64,000 nt of DNA from Salinicola rhizosphaerae (GCF_014652715.1 NZ_BMZI01000001.1:439918-503917); one strand, 5' to 3'. Counted from the stretch's first letter, positions 41,449-50,200 are shown. A program made the numbers and translations. Notes: generated by a model not told the origin, from the letters alone.

Positions 41449-42267
41449 CTATGCGGAATCCAGCGCATCCCAGCCGGCCCGCCATGCGCCGTCGAGCGAG
41501 GCACAGGCGACGAACGGCGGGTTCAGCAGACTCTCGCCACGGTTGTACTCCAGCGGCTTCCAGTCATCCCCGCGCACCAGCGCACCGCCCGCCCCCTCGA
41601 CGATCGCCTGTGCGGCTGCCGTGTCCCACTCACAGGTGGGACCGAAACGCGGATAGAGATCCGCCAGCCCCTCGGCGATGCGACAGCATTTCAGCGAACT
41701 ACCGAGCTCTTCGACCTCGACATCAGGTATTGCGGCAATCAGTTGCCGCGTCTTCTCGCCACGGTGAAAGCGGCTCACGACCAGGCGCGGTGGCCGACGA
41801 TCGGCAACTTGAAGCCGCTGCCAGGGCGTCTGTGGGCCGCGCTGATACCAGCTGCCGAGACCTGACTGTCCGTACCAGATCTCGCCGGTCCGTGGCTTGC
41901 CGATCACGCCAACCACAGCACGATGGCGGTGGATCAGTGCGATATTGACGGTGTATTGATCGGAGCCGCGTAGAAACTCCTTGGTGCCATCCAGCGGATC
42001 GACCAGCCAGTAGGTCTCCCAACCGGACCGAATTGCCCAAGGCACGGATGCCGACTCTTCGGAGAGCACCGGCCACTCCGCCTTTCCGATCCCCGGCAGG
42101 CCTTCCACCAGGCAGCGATGTGCCGCTAGATCCGCGGCAGTTACCGGGCTGTCATCGGATTTCTGTCGCGTCTCCAACGCCTGGCGACTGATCGACTCGA
42201 TCTCGTCGCCGGCATCACGCGCCAATATCGTCAAGGGCTCGCAGAGGGAATCCAGAGAAAAGGACAT
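41449..42267 (-). CDS. cysQ: 3'(2'),5'-bisphosphate nucleotidase CysQ
   Basis: 272-residue IMPase-superfamily enzyme that hydrolyses 3'-phosphoadenosine 5'-phosphate (PAP) to AMP, clearing the by-product of PAPS use. Motifs: SPVTAADLAAHRCLVEGL, PVLSEESA, WLVDPLDGTKEFLRG (CysQ-specific DGTKEF), and CEWDTAAAQAIVEGAGG. AAGGAG is present but 12 bases from the ATG. PAP is the product of the sulfotransferase and PAPS enzymes encoded at 53.9-64 kb, so this gene fits the same metabolism although it is not in that operon. Confidence 0.93.
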   Translation of the reverse strand: MSFSLDSLCEPLTILARDAGDEIESISRQALETRQKSDDSPVTAADLAAHRCLVEGLPGIGKAEWPVLSEESASVPWAIRSGWETYWLVDPLDGTKEFLRGSDQYTVNIALIHRHRAVVGVIGKPRTGEIWYGQSGLGSWYQRGPQTPWQRLQVADRRPPRLVVSRFHRGEKTRQLIAAIPDVEVEELGSSLKCCRIAEGLADLYPRFGPTCEWDTAAAQAIVEGAGGALVRGDDWKPLEYNRGESLLNPPFVACASLDGAWRAGWDALDSA

Positions 42268-42437
42268 GTATTTTTGGCACTCCTTGGCTCGACAGGTCAT
42301 CGATGAGCAAGAAAAGGGAGGCAATGACTGCAACGATATTAGACCAAAGACTAACCGCTGCTGGCTAAAGTCAGACCTTCGTCTTGCGTAGACTGACGGC
42401 AGACGACTCCCTCGACGACCCGCATAAGGAATGCACC

Positions 42438-43892
42438 ATGACAGCCAGCCAGGAAACGGCATCGAGTCGACCGCCAACGGCGGCACGAGTAGGCCTGATA
42501 CTCGGCCCGGTCTGGGTTGTGCTGACCCAGATATTACCCGCCCCCGCTGGCATGGAACCGGCCGCATGGCACTGCGTTGGGCTCGCCCTGCTGCTGGCGA
42601 CCTGGTGGGCCACGGAAGCCATTCCCATCCCCGCGACCTCACTATTGCCCATTCCTCTGGCACCCGCGCTGGGTATCGCCGATCTCAAAGGCACCGCAGC
42701 GAGCTACGCCAACCCCACCATCTTTCTTTTCCTGGGCGGCTTTCTGTTGGGTATCGCCATGCAGCGCTGGAACCTGCACCGCCGGATCGCGCTGCGCATT
42801 CTGAACGTGGTCGGACAAAAACCCAAACAGCAGATCGCCGGCTTCATGCTGGCGACCGGCTTTATCAGCATGTGGGTCTCCAACACCGCGACCGCGATCA
42901 TGATGCTACCGATTGGCATGTCGGTCGTGTCGCTGTTCGCCGATACCGGCAGTGACGAGGTCAAGCGCTATGCGACGGCGCTACTTCTCGCCATCGCCTA
43001 CGCCGCCAGTATCGGCGGCATCGCCACGCTGATCGGCACACCGCCCAACGCCATTCTCGCCGGCTATCTCTCCAGCGAGCAGAATATCGAGCTGGGCTTC
43101 GCCCAGTGGATGATCATCGGTTTGCCGGTGAGCATCGCCATGATGGTCGTGGCGTGGTGGTGGCTGACTCGTGGCGGGTTCGATCTCAAGCTCGATCAGA
43201 GCGGCGGTGACGTCATCGGGCAGGAGCTCGACAAGCTCGGCGCCATCAGCCCGGCCGAGAAGCGGGTCGGCGTCGTCTTCCTGCTGGCGGCACTGGCCTG
43301 GGTGACTCGCCCGCTGCTCAACGACTGGGGCATCGAATGGTTATCGGATACTTCAGTGGCCCTGCTTGCCGGTGTCGCCCTGTTTCTCATCCCCAGTGGC
43401 AACGAGCGCTATCGGCCCCTGCTGAAGTGGGAAGATGCCTCCGATCTGCCTTGGGGAATCCTGCTGCTCTTCGGTGGTGGCCTCGCACTCGCCGGCGCCA
43501 TCAGCGGTTCGGGGCTTGCCGACTGGATCGCCAATCAGCTCAGCGTGTTCGGCGCGCTACCACTACTGCTGTTGATCGGCGCCATCGTGCTGGTCATCAT
43601 TTTCCTTACGGAGCTGACGTCGAATACCGCGACCGCCGCGGCGTTCCTGCCGCTGCTCGGTGCCCTGGCCATGTCTCTGGACGTCGACCCGCTGCTGATC
43701 ACGGTTCCTGCCGCCATCGCCGCCAGCTGTGCGTTCATGATGCCGGTCGCGACGCCACCGAATGCCATCGTCTTCGCCACCGGTCACATGAAAATCCAGT
43801 CGATGATTCGTGCAGGCTTCTTTCTCAACGTGGTCGGCACGGTTCTGGTCACGCTGATCTGTCTTGGCCTGATCGAACTGTTCTGGCTTTGA
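42438..43892 (+). CDS. SLC13/DASS-family sodium:anion symporter
   Basis: 484-residue inner-membrane transporter with about eleven hydrophobic segments and the two SNT signatures that bind sodium and substrate carboxylate/sulfate: SNTATAIMMLP (about 157) and TSNTATAAAFLP (about 398). Substrates of the family include di- and tricarboxylates and sulfate; the sequence does not separate these. AAGGA lies 8 bases before the ATG at 42438. It is divergent from cysQ with 170 bases between, which hints at sulfate but is weak evidence. Confidence 0.88.
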   Translation: MTASQETASSRPPTAARVGLILGPVWVVLTQILPAPAGMEPAAWHCVGLALLLATWWATEAIPIPATSLLPIPLAPALGIADLKGTAASYANPTIFLFLGGFLLGIAMQRWNLHRRIALRILNVVGQKPKQQIAGFMLATGFISMWVSNTATAIMMLPIGMSVVSLFADTGSDEVKRYATALLLAIAYAASIGGIATLIGTPPNAILAGYLSSEQNIELGFAQWMIIGLPVSIAMMVVAWWWLTRGGFDLKLDQSGGDVIGQELDKLGAISPAEKRVGVVFLLAALAWVTRPLLNDWGIEWLSDTSVALLAGVALFLIPSGNERYRPLLKWEDASDLPWGILLLFGGGLALAGAISGSGLADWIANQLSVFGALPLLLLIGAIVLVIIFLTELTSNTATAAAFLPLLGALAMSLDVDPLLITVPAAIAASCAFMMPVATPPNAIVFATGHMKIQSMIRAGFFLNVVGTVLVTLICLGLIELFWL

Positions 43893-43926
43893 TTCCGGCG
43901 TTGAGGCCTGACATTCGAGCCTTCAT

Positions 43927-43967
43927 CCAGGATATCGGTCGCCGCGCCGCGGCGACCGATATCCTGG
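43927..43967. terminator. Large perfect hairpin after the SLC13 gene
   Basis: 18-bp perfect arms (CCAGGATATCGGTCGCCG and complement) with a 5-base loop, 34 bases after the stop codon. There is no T run on the plus strand, so it is a stem-loop of uncertain role: Rho-dependent stop, mRNA stabiliser or protein site. Confidence 0.6.
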
Positions 43968-44022
43968 AGGCCGCACCGGGAAGCTGTCATAGTGACGCCC
44001 TCTCACTCACCGGGGCAACGCA

Positions 44023-44379
44023 TTGATCGACTTCAAGAAAACGCTTCTCTTCACGGTGGCCGGCGCCATCGCAGCTACCTCCGCGATGGCCAGCGCCGCA
44101 GAGCCGACCTGTTCCGCCGACGCACTCAAGCAGGCCGTGACCCAGCAGACCCAGCAGATCGACAGCTATCTGTCACAGAGCAGTAACCCACAGAAGACAC
44201 AGCAGGAAATGGCGAGCATGGCGCGCGGGCTTCGTGAATCAGGCCAGGTTTCCGACCACAGCCAGGAGATGCAGAAGCTCGCCAGCGGCGAGTCGTTCGA
44301 GCCCTCGCAGGCCTTCTGCGACGACCTGCACACGACCATGGATGCCGTGCAGACTTACATGGAGCAGCATCCCAACTGA
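44023..44379 (+). CDS. Small secreted protein, unknown
   Basis: 118 residues from a TTG start: signal peptide (KKTLLFTVAGAIAATSAMASA, cleaved near AMASA-AEP), then a Gln/Ser-rich helical mature part with two cysteines (PTCSAD and AFCDDL) that could form one disulfide. No ATG fits upstream of the signal peptide. The mature part is about 92 residues; I do not recognise a family. It is a single gene between the SLC13 gene and tRNA-Pro. Confidence 0.65.
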   Translation: MIDFKKTLLFTVAGAIAATSAMASAAEPTCSADALKQAVTQQTQQIDSYLSQSSNPQKTQQEMASMARGLRESGQVSDHSQEMQKLASGESFEPSQAFCDDLHTTMDAVQTYMEQHPN

Positions 44380-44432
44380 TTTCTCGCTCGCCCGCGCCGG
44401 CGAGCTTCGAGAAATTGGCTCCGGAATACCGA

Positions 44433-44480
44433 TCCAACGAAAAACCGGGCCAACGAGAAATCGGACCAACGAAAAACCGC
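44433..44480 (+). repeat. Three tandem 16-bp repeats
   Basis: Units TCCAACGAAAAACCGG, GCCAACGAGAAATCGG and ACCAACGAAAAACCGC follow each other without gap. The last unit supplies one arm of the tRNA-Pro terminator, so the repeats appear to be duplications of a terminator segment. Confidence 0.8.
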
Positions 44481-44509
44481 CACTCGGCATGACCCGTAAG
44501 TGGCGGTTT
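44472..44509 (-). terminator. Terminator of tRNA-Pro
   Basis: AACCGCCACT and its complement form a 10-bp stem, extended by A/T pairs, followed on the minus strand by a T run; it lies 13 bases after the tRNA 3' end. Confidence 0.85.
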
Positions 44510-44521
44510 CTCTTCAAACTT

Positions 44522-44598
44522 TGGTCGGAGCGACAGGATTCGAACCTGCGACCTCTGCAACCCCATTGCAGCGCGCTACCAAGCTGCGCCACGCTCCG
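44522..44598 (-). tRNA. tRNA-Pro (anticodon GGG)
   Basis: 77 bases on the minus strand. Acceptor arms CGGAGCG and CGCTCCG pair perfectly, the discriminator is A, and CCA is encoded. The anticodon arm is CTGCA-ATGGGGT-TGCAG, giving GGG for codon CCC. The T arm has GGTTCGAATCC. Structure is complete. Confidence 0.97.
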
Positions 44599-45013
44599 CT
44601 GTCTGCCGGTCACCCTTCGTAAGAAGCGCTACCCCGCAAAACGCAGCGTATACTACCGTGCGTTCTTGAAAATGAAAAGCGCTTCATTGGGCTTTTTTAT
44701 CAAATGCTTGCGATACGGTTAGCGGCCCGGCGCCCGCTGCGACAGAAGGCTTCATTCCTATGGACCTAAGGACGTTCGACTCGCAATCCGAGATCGACGC
44801 CCGAATTCGAGCGATCGCGCGTACAATGTCCCATTCGACGTACATCTGATGTCTCCAGCCGCTCACGGCAAGTAGCGCTCGCGTTCCTGGATGACATCTT
44901 GCGCGGTCGTCTGAAAGCAGACGTCATTCAGGCGCCCAGCCATCAGAAGCGCCCGTCGACGTTTTCAAGGCACCACCAACCAGGTTCAAAGCGCCGCCAA
45001 CCAGGGGAGCAAG
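44599..45013. other. Gap between tRNA-Pro and lrgA with a 21-bp tandem duplication
   Basis: 415 bases without a recognised gene. It contains the tRNA promoter (44650-44678) and, just before lrgA, two adjacent 21-base units at 44964-44984 and 44985-45005, identical at 18 of 21 positions and each ending CCAACCAGG. The second unit reaches 9 bases from the lrgA ATG. Nothing else was supportable. Confidence 0.6.
44650..44678 (-). promoter_or_regulatory. Candidate promoter of tRNA-Pro
   Basis: On the minus strand TTTTCA and TAGTAT are separated by 17 bases, followed by a GC-rich discriminator (ACGCTGCG), as expected for a stringently controlled tRNA promoter. It is about 50 bases upstream of the mature 5' end. 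Confidence 0.45.
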
Positions 45014-45382
45014 ATGGGACTGATCGTGGGCATGAGCATCCTGCTCGGCTGTCAATTTCTGGGTGAAGTCATCAGTCGCTGGCTGGCACTACCGGTTCCC
45101 GGCCCCGTCCTCGGCATGTTGATCTTGCTGATCGGGCTCATGATTCGAGGCAGTGTCCCGAGCAGCCTGCGGACCATGGGCGAAGGGCTGTTGAAGTACT
45201 TGACGCTGCTCTTCGTGCCCGCCGGCGTCGGCCTGATCGAGCACTTTGGGTTGATCGGCCGCGAAATCTGGATTCTGACCATCACGCTCGTGCTATCGAC
45301 CGCGGTCACGCTGCTGGTCACGAGCCAGACGCTGCAACGCCTGGCACGCCGTCGCGTCTCGGCAGAAGAGTCCGAATCATGA
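45014..45382 (+). CDS. lrgA: CidA/LrgA family protein
   Basis: 122-residue membrane protein with about four hydrophobic segments and the family blocks LGCQFLGEVISRWLALPVPGPVLGM (in part, LPVPGPVLGM) and LLFVPAGVGLIEHF. LrgA/CidA proteins are holin-like and influence murein hydrolase activity; some LrgAB pairs move pyruvate or glycolate. GGGGAG lies 4 bases before the ATG. It ends with ATGA overlapping lrgB. Confidence 0.88.
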   Translation: MGLIVGMSILLGCQFLGEVISRWLALPVPGPVLGMLILLIGLMIRGSVPSSLRTMGEGLLKYLTLLFVPAGVGLIEHFGLIGREIWILTITLVLSTAVTLLVTSQTLQRLARRRVSAEESES

Positions 45383-46107
45383 GCGCGTTCGGTCTCGACC
45401 AGGTCTGGGTCTATCTTGCCGCCAGCCCCCTGCTGCACCTCTTTGCCACGTTGATCGCGTTCGTGATCGCCACGCGGATCAATCGTCTGGCCGGCGGCAC
45501 GCCGCTGCTGCACCCCGTAATCGTCGCCATCGCCCTGCTGATCGGCTTCCTCCTGATAACGGGCACGGACTACGCCACCTATTTTGCCGGCGCGCAGTTT
45601 CTTCATTTCCTTTTGGGGCCTGCCACCGTCGCTCTGGCGATTCCGCTTTACGATCATCGAGAACGCGTACGCCGAATGCTGGTGCCCATCACCATCGGCA
45701 CGCTGGTCGGTGTGACGACGGCTGTCGTTTCCGCCGCCGGGATATCGCTCATGCTCGGCGCCGATGCGCAGACGGTACTCTCGCTGGCCCCCAAATCGGT
45801 CACATCCCCCATCGCGATGGGCATCGCCGACAAGATCGGCGGCATCCCCTCGCTGACGGCGGGCCTCGTGCTGCTGACCGGCGTAACCGGCTGCATCCTC
45901 GGCCCGTGGATCTTCCGGCTGACCCGTATTACCGATCCCACCATCAAGGGTTACAGCATGGGGCTTTCCGCGCATGGCTTCGGGACGGCCTACTGCTTTT
46001 CCTCGATCGGTGCCGTCGCGGGGGCGTTCTCGGGGCTTGCCATGGGGCTTTCGGGGCTCGTCACCGCCTTTCTGCTACCGCCAATCGTGCACCTGCTTGG
46101 CCTCTGA
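45379..46107 (+). CDS. lrgB: LrgB family membrane protein
   Basis: 242-residue membrane protein with about seven hydrophobic segments. Signatures: LAIPLYDHRE, LAPKSVTSPIAMGIADKIGG, and YSMGLSAHGFGTAYCF, all typical of LrgB/CidB/YohK. It is translationally coupled to lrgA by a 4-base overlap; the two probably form one complex. Confidence 0.9.
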   Translation: MSAFGLDQVWVYLAASPLLHLFATLIAFVIATRINRLAGGTPLLHPVIVAIALLIGFLLITGTDYATYFAGAQFLHFLLGPATVALAIPLYDHRERVRRMLVPITIGTLVGVTTAVVSAAGISLMLGADAQTVLSLAPKSVTSPIAMGIADKIGGIPSLTAGLVLLTGVTGCILGPWIFRLTRITDPTIKGYSMGLSAHGFGTAYCFSSIGAVAGAFSGLAMGLSGLVTAFLLPPIVHLLGL

Positions 46108-46294
46108 GCGGCACCGGCACTCTGCGCGTTTCGGATAGAGCTGCGTCCTCGGCGCGCCAATTCGGACCGGCATCCCACTTTCGTCTTACGCGCCGTGCCG
46201 ATTTGCCTACAAAACAACAACAAGTTGCTAAAGAGTCGGTCAGCACTAGCCCCGATAATCGGACCATCGTTTCACGATCCGAGGAGTGGGCCAC

Positions 46295-48643
46295 ATGGAA
46301 GTCAAGACGTTCTTCGCGCAGAGCGGCGATGGCAGCGTGATTCCGCATGCCGACGTCAGCGTCTTTCGTCACGGCGAGGAGACCCCGGCCGACGATCTGG
46401 CGGACGCCGCCGGCAAGCCGATGCCCAACCCCTTTCAGGCCGGTGCGCAGGGCCAGATCCAGTTTGCGGCACCCAACGGCCACTACTGGCTGGAGGTTGC
46501 CAGCGCCCATTCGCGTCAGCGCCTGGATACACAGTTTTTCGACCAGGCCGCCGTATCGTCCGCGTCAGGCACCCAGTCTCTGACGCGAGCACTAGACCAG
46601 CGGCTGATCGTCGTCGACTCGGTCGACACGCTCAGAGGTTGGGATGGCGATCAGGTGCCCGATGGCAGCTTTCTGATCTGCCGACGTTTCTATCGGGACC
46701 GTCCTTTCGAGTTGAACGTAGAGCTGCAGCGCACCATCGCACTCGATGACCAGCAGCGTGCCGGAACGATGGCGTGGCTACCGGCTCACAATCCGTTGGA
46801 CCCGCATTTTCATCACTTCACGCTCTGGGGCGATGACGGCGCGGCCTACGTGCATCCCAATCACGAGGTCAATCTGCTCAAGGTCGGCTTTCGCGCCGAC
46901 TACCGCGATGGACGCGGCACGGATGAGTCGGCGAGGCTTCAGGAAACGCTCGACAAGACCCCCTACCGCACGAAGTATTTGCCGGATCTGCCTAACGGAG
47001 AAGGTCTGTACGTCGGCGACCACCGCGTTTCCCTGCGGTCCGGAACGCGGCTGATCGGCGATGGCCCACAGGCCAACAGCCGGTTGATCAGCGACTACGC
47101 GGCCACGTCATTTCGCGACGGTCTGCTCTGGCTGAGGGAAGACCATGTCATCGAGGCGTGGAAGAACGGCAGACCGGAAGGCGACGTGAACGCCGCATTC
47201 AGCCGCGACATCGAGATCAGCGGGTTGACGTTCGAGGCCAGCGATTTCGCCAGCGCAGCCGTGGCGATGGTGTGTGTCCGAGACGTCTTTTATCAGCGCA
47301 ACCATCACCACCGCTGCGGTGGGATCAAGTTCTTCCATGAGCTCGAACTCAATGATCGCTACTCACTGGAGCATGAGGATGACCCCGAGACAGACAACGC
47401 CGTCATGGCGGGCTTCAATCCGGAGACGCCGGATGACCTCAATCAAAACCTGTTCATCAGCGAGTTGACTGGCGGCGCGCCGCGTTACAGCGTGAGGCGC
47501 GGCGAAGGGAGTCTCGCATCGGCCGTGCGGCTGAATTTCGTTCGCGACTTCAGTATCACGCACGTGCAGATGGCCTACTGCAATCTCTCGGGCTGGGGCG
47601 GCTCCGCCAGGGCTGGCAAGGGCGGAGAGCTACGCTGGATGCGACGTCTACGCGACGGCTATATCAGCGATGTGCACTGCAATCGCTCCAATGGCGCCAT
47701 CTACTTCAACAATGCGCACAACGTGAAAGTCTTTGGCTGCAGTGCCCGAGAGGTCAGCGATACCGCCTTCGATCTCGAGGGCTGTACCTACTGCCTGTTC
47801 GACGGCATCTACTGCGTCGATGCCGGCAACTTCGCCATGTCGGTGTTCTACGCCACGCGAGGCAATGTCTTCAGGAACTTTCACGCGACACAGACCGGGA
47901 CCGCGGCTCGCCTGCGGCAGCGCTACGGCACCAAGCGATTCAGCCCCGGGCTCGGTAAAACGATGTTTCGGCGCCTGGCGGGATTCGAGGATCCGGATTT
48001 CGATCAGGATGTGCGGCTCGAGACGGGCTCGTTCGTCTACGAAGGCGACGGATTCGGCGCCGTCATCGTCGATACCTGGGCCGACGTGACCTACCGCGAC
48101 GTCCGGCACGAAAACGTGATGATGGACCTGCGCGGGCACAGCAATGCACAGTCCCAGTCGATCACCGACTGCCATTTTCTGTTTACGCGTCCCGCCAACG
48201 AGGACGATGTGCTGGTGGCCATCGGCACCAACCGCGAGCTTTACGGAAGCTGGCGCGGCGGTTCCATCGTTTCGACGGTGACGCAGCCGACCGGCGTCGT
48301 TCCCCTGCTGGCGCAGCTTCGCGCGTACGCTGGCACCGCCATCTACGATATCGAGAATCTGCGTATCGACGTCCCCGGTGCGGATACCGCCATGGTACTG
48401 GCCGATGCCAGACAGTCAGGACGCAGCCCCGCTCACGCCTTCAGGCTCCATGGCAACCTCATCCCGGCTGGCTCACGTCTGCTCAACGCCAACGTCAACG
48501 AGCTTTCCGGTGGCGCGCCGCTGCAGGTCGAACTCGTCAACAATCGCCACCTGGACTTCTCGCCCGTCGAGAAAATGCACATCGCCGAAGAGAGCGACCG
48601 TCAGTTCGCCTCGCTGGCTTTTGGCATTAAAGCCAGCCGCTGA
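46295..48643 (+). CDS. Phage tailspike-like beta-helix protein (putative depolymerase)
   Basis: 782 residues from the ATG at 46295 (GAGGAG 8 bases upstream). The first ~75 residues (MEVKTFFAQSGDGSVIPHAD..., PFQAGAQGQIQFAAPNG) resemble the particle-binding N-termini of podovirus tail fibres and spikes. Residues about 200-225 (VGFRADYRDGRGTDESARL) begin a pectate-lyase-type right-handed beta-helix running to about 640, and the remainder is a beta-rich tail. No signal peptide is visible. No head, tail or lysis gene flanks it. Enzymatic activity against polysaccharide is inferred from the fold; catalytic residues were not identified. Confidence 0.72.
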   Translation: MEVKTFFAQSGDGSVIPHADVSVFRHGEETPADDLADAAGKPMPNPFQAGAQGQIQFAAPNGHYWLEVASAHSRQRLDTQFFDQAAVSSASGTQSLTRALDQRLIVVDSVDTLRGWDGDQVPDGSFLICRRFYRDRPFELNVELQRTIALDDQQRAGTMAWLPAHNPLDPHFHHFTLWGDDGAAYVHPNHEVNLLKVGFRADYRDGRGTDESARLQETLDKTPYRTKYLPDLPNGEGLYVGDHRVSLRSGTRLIGDGPQANSRLISDYAATSFRDGLLWLREDHVIEAWKNGRPEGDVNAAFSRDIEISGLTFEASDFASAAVAMVCVRDVFYQRNHHHRCGGIKFFHELELNDRYSLEHEDDPETDNAVMAGFNPETPDDLNQNLFISELTGGAPRYSVRRGEGSLASAVRLNFVRDFSITHVQMAYCNLSGWGGSARAGKGGELRWMRRLRDGYISDVHCNRSNGAIYFNNAHNVKVFGCSAREVSDTAFDLEGCTYCLFDGIYCVDAGNFAMSVFYATRGNVFRNFHATQTGTAARLRQRYGTKRFSPGLGKTMFRRLAGFEDPDFDQDVRLETGSFVYEGDGFGAVIVDTWADVTYRDVRHENVMMDLRGHSNAQSQSITDCHFLFTRPANEDDVLVAIGTNRELYGSWRGGSIVSTVTQPTGVVPLLAQLRAYAGTAIYDIENLRIDVPGADTAMVLADARQSGRSPAHAFRLHGNLIPAGSRLLNANVNELSGGAPLQVELVNNRHLDFSPVEKMHIAEESDRQFASLAFGIKASR

Positions 48644-48776
48644 CGATCGACAAGTTCTACCGCAGGTCAGGCCGTTGCCAAGCGCTCAGGCTATCACCGG
48701 GCAGCGAGACTCTTGCCAGGCGGGCCGCATCGCAGCGCAGGTTCTCTCCAGACACGGTCACCGTGACGAAACGCAA

Positions 48777-48800
48777 AGCGCCCATCCGAGGATGGGCGCT
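48777..48800. terminator. Terminator between the tailspike gene and the polysaccharide operon
   Basis: AGCGCCCATCC and its complement form an 11-bp perfect stem. On the minus strand it is followed by TTTGCGTTT. It lies in the convergent gap 48644-48860, so it can close the minus-strand operon. Confidence 0.8.
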
Positions 48801-48860
48801 GAATCGCTGATGGGCAGAACCTGAACCGAAATCAGGCAGTCGTCTCGGCCGTCGCGACGT

Positions 48861-49136
48861 TCACGATACCGGCAACACGATAAGGTTCTCGGCCGCGACA
48901 ATGCGAAGGTCCGGCGAGAAGCCTCCTTCCTCGTCGAGCGCTCCGGCAGAGCGCGTCGTCTCGCCGCCACCTGTCGATATCGCGACCGCGGCACGCACGG
49001 GTAGCGTCATCATCGCACCACCGCAGAGTGTTACCAGCAGAAAACGCCGACGGGAGAGCGGTTTCTCGCCCATGACTGTCTCGACCGGCCCTGTCTCGAC
49101 CGGCCCTGGCCCGATCTCTTCGAATCCGCGCGTCAT
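48861..49136 (-). CDS. Small protein with Tat-type signal, unknown
   Basis: 91 residues. A 20-residue lead (GPGPVETGPVETVMGEKP) precedes a twin-arginine-like signal SRRRFLLVTLCGGAMM and a cleavage-like VRAAVA; the mature part is only about 40 residues, ending AENLIVLPVS. Its ATG overlaps the stop of the upstream acyltransferase (ATGA at 49136-49133), so it is coupled and probably real. The twin-arginine motif suggests folded export, unusual for such a short product. It could be a remnant of a longer protein; no family recognised. Confidence 0.6.
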   Translation of the reverse strand: MTRGFEEIGPGPVETGPVETVMGEKPLSRRRFLLVTLCGGAMMTLPVRAAVAISTGGGETTRSAGALDEEGGFSPDLRIVAAENLIVLPVS

Positions 49137-50200
49137 CCCGCCACCCTTTGAGCACCAGTCGCGCCACGGTCGACGTTCCAGGCAAACAGAAACCGCACGA
49201 TCGAGAGGCGTTGCGACAGCCACGCCAGCACGCAGCAGCTCGACAGAGCGATACAGAACAGGATTAGAAAGGCGAGATTGGCATCGGCTTCGGGCAGCGC
49301 CCGATAAACGACATTGATCGCCACCAACAGGACCGGAATATGGCCCACGTAGAGTACAATCGACTGACGTCCGCACCACTGCAGCGCGCCGGTGCAGCGC
49401 TGCAGCCAGCCCACCATGGCCAGACGCATCAGTGGTATGAGCGAAAGCAGCGAGATCAAGATATAGACTGGTGACAGCGGCGTGAACGGCAGCATGAAGC
49501 CGAGCAGGCAGAGTCCCGCCAGCGCCCACACGATCAGCGGATGGACCCCGGCCAGCCGCGAGACAAAACGATCCAGATTCTCCCCCAGCCATCCGCCTAG
49601 CATGAAGAACAACGCGTAGGCGACGATCTTCGCGGGTAGCGCCGGCGCGAAACCCACCAGTTTGTCCTCGTGGGGGATCAGCAACAGTTGCGGCGCATAA
49701 CGGGAAGTCACGGCGTAGTAGAGCAGGTAGCAGGCCGCGGCAATGATCGGCGGCCAGGCGCCGCGCAGGCGGAACAGAAAGTAGGCGACGACGTAGTAGA
49801 TGATCAGGCAGTAGAGAAACCACAGATAGTTGTAGGGATGAATCAATAGCGGAAACAGCTCCTCCGGCATTGGCTCCCCTAGCAGGACGAAGCGTGCGTA
49901 ATAGAGCAGAAGCGCCACGAACGTCCACACGATATAGGGATGGACGATATTCTTCAGTTTACCGACGAAGAACCGTCTCCCGCCCTTGTTCATCGAGCGA
50001 ACCAGCATCAAACCGGACAGAAACATCAGGACCGGCATCCTGAACGGCGCCAGGTACTCGGAGAGGATCGAAATCCACATCCACAATCCCTCGTAACGAA
50101 TGGAGATCGCGAACTGGGAATGCATCATGATCACCAGGATCACTGCCGTTCCCCGCATTAGATCGATCCACCCGTATCGGGCTTTCGCACCACCCCCCAT
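49133..50200 (-). CDS. Acyltransferase-3 family membrane protein (O-acetylase-like)
   Basis: 355-residue polytopic membrane acyltransferase with about ten hydrophobic segments. Family blocks: WIDLMRGTAVILVIMMHS (conserved R and H), FRMPVLMFLSGLM, and YNYLWFLYCLIIYY. This pattern is of the succinyl/acetyl transferases that modify cell-surface polysaccharides (fucose 4-O-acetylase/WecH-like). The ATG at 50200 follows GGGGTGA. It lies 161 bases after the neighbouring SGNH-type acyltransferase, in the same minus-strand run. Confidence 0.85.
   Translation of the reverse strand: MGGGAKARYGWIDLMRGTAVILVIMMHSQFAISIRYEGLWMWISILSEYLAPFRMPVLMFLSGLMLVRSMNKGGRRFFVGKLKNIVHPYIVWTFVALLLYYARFVLLGEPMPEELFPLLIHPYNYLWFLYCLIIYYVVAYFLFRLRGAWPPIIAAACYLLYYAVTSRYAPQLLLIPHEDKLVGFAPALPAKIVAYALFFMLGGWLGENLDRFVSRLAGVHPLIVWALAGLCLLGFMLPFTPLSPVYILISLLSLIPLMRLAMVGWLQRCTGALQWCGRQSIVLYVGHIPVLLVAINVVYRALPEADANLAFLILFCIALSSCCVLAWLSQRLSIVRFLFAWNVDRGATGAQRVAG

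Noticed and set aside
46108..48860. Prophage around the tailspike-like gene
   Set aside because: Neighbours are lrgAB and capsule genes; no integrase, capsid, terminase, lysis or attachment repeats were seen.
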